Below, one piece after another: positions 15,201 to 19,929 of a stretch of DNA of 19,929 nt. Both the position numbers and the translations under genes were made by a program. The notes under the pieces are model-generated. The model did not search any database. It was not told the DNA's origin and was given only the letters and a program-made list of their open reading frames with translations. The first letter of the stretch is position 1. Every line of letters begins with the position of its first letter. Source of the stretch: an uncultured Clostridia bacterium (lineage in GTDB: Bacteria > Bacillota > Clostridia > Christensenellales > Aristaeellaceae); contig CAKTUU010000037.1 of NCBI GenBank assembly GCA_934621505.1, positions 1 through 19,929 of the forward strand, written 5' to 3'.

Positions 15201-15229
15201 ATTATAGACGTTTTCCACATGGCTGTCAA
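15201..15229 (-). promoter_or_regulatory. Consensus promoter of the rny-leader RNA
   Basis: On the minus strand a perfect TTGACA (15229-15224) and a perfect TATAAT (15206-15201) are 17 bases apart. Together with the tRNA promoter it is one of only two full-consensus promoters in the window, which suggests strong transcription of the RNA that follows. Confidence 0.85.
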
Positions 15230-15266
15230 GGGGACGGCGTGCAAGTTTGCGCAGGCCATGGTCAAG

Positions 15267-16409
15267 TCAGCGGTCCGCCAGGCAGCGGCGCAGTTCGTCG
15301 ATGACGCACTGCTGCTGGTCGATGGTCATGCCGTCGCCGCTGGGCAGGCATACGGCGTGGGCAAACACCTGCTCGCTGACAGGGGTTTGTCCCTCCTGAT
15401 GGGCAAAGAAGGGCGCGTCCTGATAAATCGGCTGCATATGCATGGGCTTCCACGCGGGACGGGACTCGATGTCCGCGTTTTGCAGGAAGGTAACCACCTC
15501 CGGCGGGGTAACACTGTCCGTGTCCAGCACCAGGAGGCTCAGCCAGTTGTTGCGCTTGCATTTGGGGGTGCATGGCTTGATATGGGCGGGCAGCCCCTGC
15601 AGCTGCTGCACATAAATCTGTTGAATTTCCGCCCGGCGGGCCAGCTTTTCGCCGATAAATTCCAGCTGCCCACGGCCGATGGCCGCGCAGATATTGCTCA
15701 TGCGGTAGTTAAAGCCCACTTCCTTATGCTCGTACCAGATGACGGGCTCCCGGGCCTGGGTGGCCCAGAAACGCATTTTCTCCACCGCCAGCAGGTTGGC
15801 GTCCGACAGCACCATGCCGCCGCCGGAGGTGGTAATCAGCTTGTTGCCGTTAAAGGACAGCACGGAAATATCGCCAAAGGAGCCGCAGTGGCGGCCCTTG
15901 TACAGGGACCCCACCGCCTCCGCCGCGTCCTCAATGACGGGCACGCCGTATTTGCGGCAGATGGGCATCAAGCTGTCCCAATCGGCGGATTCGCCGTACA
16001 GGTCCACAATGATAACCACCTTGGGCAGCTTGCCCTGCTTTTTAGCCCATTGAAAAGCCCTTTCCAGCGCGACGGGGCTCATGTTCCAGGAATCGGGCTC
16101 GCTGTCGATAAACACCGGCTGAGCGCCCTGGTACACAATGGGGTTGCAGCTGCCGGCGAATGTAAAGTCGGAACAGAAAACCAGATCTCCCGGCTTTACG
16201 TCAAACCAGCGCAGCGCCAGATGAATGCCCGCCGTGCCGGAGGCCACCGCCAGTGCCGCGTCCACGTCGATGTATTTGGCCATTTCCGCCTCAAAGACGT
16301 TCAGGCTGGGGCCGTAGGGAGCAATCCAGTTGGTGTCGAAGGCGTCCTGAATATATTGAATTTCCTTCCCACCCATATGAGGCGGCGAAAGAAAAATCTT
16401 AAAAGCCAC
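15267..16409 (-). CDS. DegT/DnrJ/EryC1/StrS-family PLP aminotransferase
   Basis: A 380-residue sugar aminotransferase that normally converts a keto nucleotide-sugar to an amino sugar with glutamate as donor, for surface polysaccharide or antibiotic sugars. SGTAGIHLALR (about 57-67), VIEDAAEAVGS with Asp161 facing the PLP ring, and SFNGNKLITTSGGG with the PLP-binding Lys190 are all present. Start: GTG 16409 with AAAGGA nine bases upstream is preferred over ATG 16433, because that ATG lies inside the -10 box of the only good promoter (16434-16461). The gene stands alone; no nucleotide-sugar dehydratase or glycosyltransferase is beside it. No clear terminator separates it from the RNA promoter downstream. 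Confidence 0.93.
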   Translation of the reverse strand: MAFKIFLSPPHMGGKEIQYIQDAFDTNWIAPYGPSLNVFEAEMAKYIDVDAALAVASGTAGIHLALRWFDVKPGDLVFCSDFTFAGSCNPIVYQGAQPVFIDSEPDSWNMSPVALERAFQWAKKQGKLPKVVIIVDLYGESADWDSLMPICRKYGVPVIEDAAEAVGSLYKGRHCGSFGDISVLSFNGNKLITTSGGGMVLSDANLLAVEKMRFWATQAREPVIWYEHKEVGFNYRMSNICAAIGRGQLEFIGEKLARRAEIQQIYVQQLQGLPAHIKPCTPKCKRNNWLSLLVLDTDSVTPPEVVTFLQNADIESRPAWKPMHMQPIYQDAPFFAHQEGQTPVSEQVFAHAVCLPSGDGMTIDQQQCVIDELRRCLADR

Positions 16410-16433
16410 AAAAATCGATCCTTTCCATGTCAA

Positions 16434-16461
16434 AATCTATCGAATAGGCATTCGCTGTCAA
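16434..16461 (-). promoter_or_regulatory. Promoter of the DegT-type aminotransferase
   Basis: On the minus strand TTGACA (16461-16456) and TAGATT (16439-16434) are 16 bases apart. Transcription would start near 16427 and leave a short leader holding the AAAGGA ribosome site before GTG 16409. Confidence 0.6.
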
Positions 16462-16663
16462 ACGGCTTGTTTCCTGCCTGACGGGCGAAAATGGGGGGAA
16501 AACCATAACATACAGGGCGGACAGCATGGGAAAGAACGCCCAAAAACGTCGATTCCTATCTCAAAATGGAATGGCTTTGGCGGGGCGCTGCGGCTAAAAT
16601 GAAAAAGGTTAGAAAGGATTAACTTTCCGGTCGCGGAAAACCATACGGAAAGAGGGACAAGGA

Positions 16664-17680
16664 ATGGAACCTGAAAAGAAAAGCTGGCTGCAATCTCTTT
16701 TCGCCTATGCTGAGGGCGAAAAGAAGAAGATGCTCCTGTCTGTGGCGCTGTCGGTGATCAGCGTGTCGTCCGGGCTTGCGCCGTTCTACTGCATGTACCG
16801 GCTCATCTGCCTGTTTGCGGCGGGCACGGCGCAGACGGCGGCGGTCATCCGCTGGTGTCTTTGGGCGCTACTGGCGTATGGGGTTAAGATTATCACATTC
16901 ACCCTGTCCACAGGCGTTTCTCACAACATGGCGTATCATGTGATAGAAGGGCTGCGCTTGCGGCTGGCGGACCGCTTTTTGCACGCGCCGCTGGGCGATG
17001 CGGAAAACCACACCATTGGCAAAATCAAAAGTATGATGGTGGACAAAATTGAAAACCTGGAGCCGCCGCTGGCCCACATGATTCCCGAGGGAGCGGGACA
17101 TGTGGTGCTACCCATTGTAAGCATCATTGCGCTTTTGTGCATTGACTGGCGGCTGGTGCTGGCGTCGCTGGTAACGTTTCCCCTTTCCTTCTTCTGCATG
17201 GGGCTGACGTTTAAAATCAGCGGCAAAAATTTTCAGACCTACGATACGGCCAACGCCTACATGAACAGCACCATTGTGGAATACATTGAGGGCATTGAGG
17301 TGATTAAGGCCTTTGGCCGCGCGGGCGTGTCCTATGAAAAGTACGCCAGGGCCATTACCGACTTCCGCACCTTTGTGGTGAAGTGGCTCTCCTCCACCTA
17401 CTTGACCATGAAGCTCAGCTTCGCCCTGTTCCCCTCCACGCTGATTGGAACGCTGCCGGTAGCGCTGGCGCTGGCCAATAACGGCGTTATTACCGCGCCC
17501 ATGGCGGTGCTGGCGGTGATACATATCTGGCGGCGTTCCTTTGATGTGCAGCCTCCCGCCCTTTCCCCGGAGGACGACCGCAGCCCCGCCAGGCAGGCGC
17601 TGTACGCGGATGTGGACGCCGCTATGCTGCCCCTGACGGAAAAGCCATCCTTTCCGGAAACGCTCCGTAGGGATTTTTAA
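16664..17680 (+). CDS. Truncated ABC exporter: membrane domain only, ATPase domain missing
   Basis: A 338-residue open frame whose first 285 or so residues are the six-helix transmembrane domain of an MsbA-type ABC exporter. Visible are hydrophobic pairs near 24-80 (MLLSVALSVISVSSGLAPFY and WCLWALLAYGVKIITF), 145-185 (VLPIVSIIALLCIDWRLVLASLVTFPLSFFCMG) and 250-285, and the coupling segment YMNSTIVEYIEGIEVIKAFGRA. Full-length relatives reach about 570-600 residues with Walker A, LSGGQ and Walker B; none occurs here. After about residue 287 the sequence turns into the unrelated, polar RRSFDVQPPALSPEDDRSPARQ... and stops at 17680. GAGGGACAAGG precedes ATG 16664. It probably lost its 3' half when the adjacent mobile element arrived, so it is likely a pseudogene. 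Confidence 0.75.
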   Translation: MEPEKKSWLQSLFAYAEGEKKKMLLSVALSVISVSSGLAPFYCMYRLICLFAAGTAQTAAVIRWCLWALLAYGVKIITFTLSTGVSHNMAYHVIEGLRLRLADRFLHAPLGDAENHTIGKIKSMMVDKIENLEPPLAHMIPEGAGHVVLPIVSIIALLCIDWRLVLASLVTFPLSFFCMGLTFKISGKNFQTYDTANAYMNSTIVEYIEGIEVIKAFGRAGVSYEKYARAITDFRTFVVKWLSSTYLTMKLSFALFPSTLIGTLPVALALANNGVITAPMAVLAVIHIWRRSFDVQPPALSPEDDRSPARQALYADVDAAMLPLTEKPSFPETLRRDF

Positions 17681-17684
17681 TCCC
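17670..17684. repeat. Small perfect hairpin at the end of the truncated ABC gene
   Basis: GGGATT, TTT, AATCCC form a 6-pair stem with a three-base loop that includes the TAA stop. It is nested inside TTTCCGG (17651-17657) and CCGGAAA (17683-17689), and A residues follow. It may mark the junction with the mobile remnant or act as a weak terminator for transcription from the right. Confidence 0.4.
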
Positions 17685-17694
17685 GGAAAAAAGT

Positions 17695-17728
17695 GCGGCA
17701 TACTCGGTAGAAATATCGGCTATGCCGC
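17695..17728 (-). terminator. Terminator of the recombinase-fragment gene
   Basis: GCGGCATA (17695-17702) and TATGCCGC (17721-17728) form an 8-pair stem. On the minus strand the hairpin overlaps the stop of the recombinase fragment and is followed by ACTTTTTT. A T-rich stretch on the plus side (TTCTTTTTC) may make it bidirectional. Confidence 0.6.
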
Positions 17729-18085
17729 TTCTTTTTCATTGGGGATTTCTACTGCGCCAATGGCGTTGTAGATAATCTGAATACGCTGCTGTCTGTGACC
17801 ATCCACTTTTTCTGCCTTAAACACGATGATCTTCTCAACAAACTCGCGGATGATTTCGCCGGTCAGCTCTTGGATGTCGGTATACTTCCGCACCAGCGAA
17901 AGAAAGTATTCGACGTTCATGGCCTTTTGCTTTACTCCGTCCATCAGGATTTGCAGCTCAGCCACCCGCTTTTCCAAGGTCTGCTGCTCAGCTTCATAGG
18001 TCGCTGACATTCTGGCAAAGCGCTCGTCGCTGATTCTGCCGGTCACGTTATCTTCGTACAAGCGCTGGATGTCCTGCTTTTTCAT
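17720..18085 (-). CDS. C-terminal fragment of a large serine recombinase (DUF4368-like)
   Basis: A 121-residue protein matching only the end of large serine recombinases from clostridial conjugative transposons. It has a coiled-coil stretch (LYEDNVTGRISDERFARMSATYEAEQQTLEKRVAEL) followed by a DUF4368-type tail (DIQELTGEIIREFVEKIIVFKAEKVDGHRQQRIQIIYNAIG). The catalytic serine domain and zinc-ribbon region, roughly the first 400 residues of a complete enzyme, are absent. Upstream sequence is unrelated and contains a copy of the 16-bp intergenic repeat. AAAGGA lies seven bases before ATG 18085, so the fragment could be translated, but it cannot recombine DNA by itself. It marks the edge of a mobile element. 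Confidence 0.75.
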   Translation of the reverse strand: MKKQDIQRLYEDNVTGRISDERFARMSATYEAEQQTLEKRVAELQILMDGVKQKAMNVEYFLSLVRKYTDIQELTGEIIREFVEKIIVFKAEKVDGHRQQRIQIIYNAIGAVEIPNEKEAA

Positions 18086-18116
18086 ACTGTGTTCCTTTCC
18101 GGGCTGTGCCCTGTCA

Positions 18117-18133
18117 GATTTGAAAGCTGTGTG
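18117..18133 (-). repeat. Intergenic repeat copy 1
   Basis: On the minus strand CACACAGCTTTCAAATC, located between the stop of the 91-residue gene and the ribosome site of the recombinase fragment. Identical over 17 bases to the copy at 18440-18456. Confidence 0.8.
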
Positions 18134-18145
18134 TCGATGGACGGC

Positions 18146-18421
18146 TTACCAGATGCCGCCGCGCCGGGTCAGGTGTGCCTGCCTGTCCAGATTCAGGAGC
18201 TCCCGCGCGACCTGTTCGCGGGTCAGCGGTGTGCTCCCGCCAAGGGTGATGATGCGCTTTCCGTCGCGGAAAACGAACCAGCTGTACCCGGTGACCCCTT
18301 GTCTGGCCCAGTGGTACTCGGTCTCGTCGTAAGGGTGGATGCTGTGGATGCACACGGTCCCGGTGCGCGGGTCGATTTGAGAGATGAACTGCTGTGCGCC
18401 GATGGCGAAGGTTTCTCTCAT
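18146..18421 (-). CDS. Small protein of unknown function in the mobile remnant
   Basis: A 91-residue protein, MRETFAIGAQQFISQIDPR... ending LTRRGGIW. GGAGG eight bases upstream fixes ATG 18421. It has no signal peptide or membrane segment. The central part (CIHSIHPYDETEYHWARQG and YSWFVFRDGKRIITLGGSTPLT) is rich in aromatic and histidine residues, and the C-terminal third is a basic helix (REQVARELLNLDRQAHLTRR). I do not recognise the family. It lies between two copies of the 17-bp repeat, downstream of the amidoligase on the same strand, and is probably cargo of the same element. Codon use (GC-rich, few rare codons) and the clear ribosome site support it as a real gene. Confidence 0.7.
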   Translation of the reverse strand: MRETFAIGAQQFISQIDPRTGTVCIHSIHPYDETEYHWARQGVTGYSWFVFRDGKRIITLGGSTPLTREQVARELLNLDRQAHLTRRGGIW

Positions 18422-18439
18422 GGGTGTGTCCTCCTTCTC

Positions 18440-18456
18440 GATTTGAAAGCTGTGTG
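18440..18456 (-). repeat. Intergenic repeat copy 2
   Basis: On the minus strand CACACAGCTTTCAAATC, followed directly by GAGAAGGAGG, the ribosome site of the 91-residue gene. Identical to copy 1. Confidence 0.8.
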
Positions 18457-18524
18457 GTTTCCCGCGACCGGGCGTTGCTGTGCCCGGTTTCGGCCCGGTA
18501 CCGCCGGGCCTCGTCAGGCGGGTG

Positions 18525-18540
18525 GATTTCAAAGCTGTGT
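18525..18540 (-). repeat. Intergenic repeat copy 3 (one mismatch)
   Basis: On the minus strand ACACAGCTTTGAAATC, 24 bases after the amidoligase stop and 84 bases before copy 2. It differs from the others by a single C-to-G change over 16 bases. GAGGAGG lies just before it without a following gene. Confidence 0.75.
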
Positions 18541-18564
18541 CCTCCTCGGGTCTCGCCGCCGGGT

Positions 18565-19458
18565 TCAGGAAGCCCGGCGGGTGGTTTCGGCACCGTTCCT
18601 CCAAGCGGCGTTGCTGGGCAGGTGCTTGAGCAGGTGCGTCCGGGCGGTCTTGAATTCCTCGCCGTTCATGCCGAGGCGCAGGAGCCAGCACCGGAAGGTG
18701 TACGCCGGGTTGTCCGTGACCGGGCGGGTCGGGCTGGCGGAAGCCACCGTGAGGGCCTGATTCGAAATCGCCATGCAGAGCTGGATGTAGGCCTTGACCT
18801 CGCCCGCATGCAGGGTGGAGTTGAAAGCCCGGAACTCGATGGTACCCTTCTGAAACACACTGTGCAGGTTCAGCAGGTGGTAGCGGCTGGGGTCGTAGTG
18901 CTGGTGTGCATGCCATTCCCAGTTCAGGTCGTCGTACCAAATCCGGGCGAACTCCTCGGGTGTGCCCGGGCGGCGGCGATTCAGGGTCTGCAGGAAATCT
19001 GGGTCGATGGGCTGGCACCACCGCCCGCGCCGTTCCGGGCTGATTTGGAGGGCTTGGGTCAGCAGGTCTTCCTTGGCGTTGACCAAGTTCACCAAGTTCC
19101 GCAGGGTCTTGGGCGTGTGCTCGCCGAGGCCAATGTGCACATGGATGCCGCAGGAGGGGTCGGCGTGTGCCCCAGCCGCCCGGAGTGCCCGGACGCAGGC
19201 CTGCACCGTTTCGATGTCTTCCCAGCGGCAAATCGGGCTGACGAACTCGGTGCCGTGTATGCGAGGCCCGGCGATGCTGGCGTCCGAGACCAGCTTCCAC
19301 TTTCGCCCGTCAGGCCCGGTGACCTCCCAAGCGTCGTAGGTGCCGCCCGTGTGCCTGAAGGCCGCTCCCTCGCCGAGGGTCTGCGCGACCACCTGCGCCG
19401 CCCGCTCGCGGGTGATGTGGTTCATTTCAATCTCGATGCCGAAGGTCTGGTTTTTTAT
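18565..19458 (-). CDS. Amidoligase-family enzyme, apparently starting at AUA
   Basis: A COOH-NH2 ligase of the amidoligase (Amidoligase_2, glutamine-synthetase-like fold) family, which joins a carboxyl to an amine using ATP; partners and target are unknown. Counting from ATA 19458 gives 297 residues: KNQTFGIEIEM at the front (metal-binding Glu pair), SCGIHVHIGLGEH near 102-114 and GTIEFRAFNSTLHAGE near 205-220, all family hallmarks. The first ATG (19425) would cut off QTFGIEIE, so it is unlikely to be the true start. AAAGGAG sits eight bases before the ATA, and no ATG, GTG or TTG occurs in frame between it and the upstream stop. The start may be a mutated ATG. The usual cyclotransferase partner gene is not visible here. 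Confidence 0.82.
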   Translation of the reverse strand: MKNQTFGIEIEMNHITRERAAQVVAQTLGEGAAFRHTGGTYDAWEVTGPDGRKWKLVSDASIAGPRIHGTEFVSPICRWEDIETVQACVRALRAAGAHADPSCGIHVHIGLGEHTPKTLRNLVNLVNAKEDLLTQALQISPERRGRWCQPIDPDFLQTLNRRRPGTPEEFARIWYDDLNWEWHAHQHYDPSRYHLLNLHSVFQKGTIEFRAFNSTLHAGEVKAYIQLCMAISNQALTVASASPTRPVTDNPAYTFRCWLLRLGMNGEEFKTARTHLLKHLPSNAAWRNGAETTRRAS

Positions 19459-19466
19459 GGGGTGTG

Positions 19467-19473
19467 CTCCTTT
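19467..19473 (-). promoter_or_regulatory. Ribosome binding site that points to an ATA start
   Basis: AAAGGAG on the minus strand lies eight bases before ATA 19458 and 41 bases before the first ATG at 19425. The spacing is optimal only for the ATA, which decides the start of the amidoligase. Confidence 0.65.
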
Positions 19474-19628
19474 CGCCCGGCGGAGGCGTTTCCCGCCTGA
19501 CCTGGTTTTGGTTTGTTTTGGACGGTTTAACGCCCGGCACTTACATCAATCACTCCGCTGGGCGAAGAAGTCAAGTTCTTTTTTTGCGAAAAAGGAGGCC
19601 GCGCTTCCGCTTATATATGCGCGTAGGC

Positions 19629-19667
19629 GGCGAAAAAAAGTTTTCGGAAAACCGGGTTTTTTTCGCC
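19629..19667. repeat. Nested perfect inverted repeat
   Basis: GGCGAAAAAAA (19629-19639) pairs with TTTTTTTCGCC (19657-19667), 11 perfect pairs. Directly inside, GTTTT (19640-19644) pairs with AAAAC (19648-19652) around CGG. It could end transcription on either strand, because each arm contains a run of seven A or T bases. Confidence 0.65.
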
Positions 19668-19701
19668 CGCCGGGCACACCTGCCGCCGGGTTTCCGCTTT
19701 C

Positions 19702-19809
19702 GGACTTTGCTCTGGTGAAGTCCGCCGGGCGGCGCTTCTCCGCTTTGCTGTGAAGAAGTCGCGGGCGGGCACAGTTCACCGCTTTGCTCTGGCGAAGTCG
19801 CCGGGCGGG
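19702..19809. repeat. Three imperfect tandem copies of a 30-base GC-rich unit
   Basis: Copies at about 19702-19732, 19741-19769 and 19780-19809 share the pattern CTTTGCTCTGGYGAAGTC followed by a GC-rich GCCGGGCGG-like tail, with a spacing near 39 bases. Copy 2 has TGTGAAGAAGTC instead of TCTGGCGAAGTC. There is no sign of CRISPR-type identical repeats with unique spacers. Confidence 0.6.
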
Positions 19810-19929
19810 TCGATGTGCCCACCCAGGGGGTGGTCAGATCCCCGTGTGTGCCTGGCGGAGACCGCGCCCCCCTCACGCGTGAATTTCCGACAAATTCGGG
19901 GGTGGGGGTATCGGCCCCAAAAGGCATAA

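Larger units (their letters stand above)
17720..19929 (-). mobile_element. Remnant of an integrative/conjugative-type element (extends beyond window)
   Basis: The recombinase tail, the unknown 91-residue protein and the amidoligase are all on the minus strand and separated by a shared short repeat. To the left is a truncated chromosomal-type ABC gene. Amidoligase and DUF4368 recombinase genes commonly travel on clostridial integrative elements. No conjugation genes, intact integrase or defined att sites are visible, so the limits are approximate: the left end is set by the recombinase stop and the right end is simply the window edge. Confidence 0.5.
19474..19929. other. Gene-free GC-rich region with hairpins and tandem repeats
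   Basis: No open frame here has both a ribosome site and plausible composition. The stretch contains alternating A/T tracts and GC blocks, a long inverted repeat (19629-19667) and three imperfect 30-base repeats (19702-19809). The minus-strand frame 19571-19927 reads through these repeats as low-complexity Pro/Ser/Arg and is treated as noncoding. Confidence 0.5.

Noticed and set aside
16410..16433. ATG 16433 as start of the DegT-type aminotransferase
   Set aside because: It lies inside or next to the -10 box of the best promoter and lacks a ribosome site; GTG 16409 has AAAGGA at proper spacing and begins at the usual family N-terminus.
15219..16481. 420-residue plus-strand open frame opposite the DegT-type gene
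   Set aside because: A shadow of the aminotransferase with no recognisable domain; it also overlaps two minus-strand promoters.
19702..19809. CRISPR array
   Set aside because: Only three imperfect GC-rich units with spacers of about ten bases and no cas genes nearby.
19571..19927. 118-residue Pro/Ser/Arg-rich protein on the minus strand
   Set aside because: No ribosome site, low complexity produced by the tandem repeats, and it runs through a perfect hairpin.

Overview
The window looks like chromosomal DNA from a GC-rich, anaerobic Bacillota (class Clostridia, probably a gut lineage). This is inferred from a typical RNase Y, strong AGGAGG-type ribosome sites, consensus TTGACA/TATAAT promoters, intrinsic terminators and a DUF4368-type recombinase fragment. 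I cannot name a genus from the sequence alone.

Layout. 1-58 is the tail of an upstream gene, followed by a hairpin at 99-127. A tRNA-Ser(GGA) with its own consensus promoter and terminator lies at 345-435. A Nudix hydrolase (538-1014) and an AraC-family regulator (1297-2097) follow on the plus strand. From 2542 to 12001 there is one tightly packed plus-strand operon of eight genes: sugar-binding protein, double-domain ABC ATPase, permease, PfkB/FruK-like kinase, single-chain transketolase, FGGY kinase, Gfo/Idh/MocA dehydrogenase and a small VOC metalloprotein. It ends in a strong terminator at 12020-12063. A secreted protein of unknown function (12146-13243) converges on rny (13291-14832, minus) across a shared hairpin. 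Upstream of rny, 14910-15195 (minus) has a perfect promoter, many hairpins and a terminator, and I propose it as a structured RNA. A DegT-type aminotransferase (15267-16409, minus) is divergent from an ABC-transporter membrane domain that has lost its ATPase domain (16664-17680). The right end (17720-19929) is mobile-element debris on the minus strand: a recombinase tail, a 91-residue unknown protein, an amidoligase, and a gene-free GC-rich repeat region.

How the genes work together. The AraC protein sits just upstream of the sugar operon in the same orientation and is its likely regulator. The operon imports a monosaccharide-type compound (RbsABC-like) and encodes two kinases from different families, a transketolase, an oxidoreductase and a VOC enzyme. 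This implies conversion to a ketose phosphate followed by two-carbon (or branched-sugar) cleavage into the pentose phosphate/glycolytic pool. No sugar isomerase of a recognised type and no aldolase is present, so the substrate cannot be read from the gene set; a rare or branched pentose such as apiose is one candidate.

The most interesting items are the rny-leader RNA, whose closing stem and terminator compete for the same bases; the unusual sugar operon; the amidoligase that appears to start at AUA; and a 16-17 bp repeat placed between genes of the mobile remnant.
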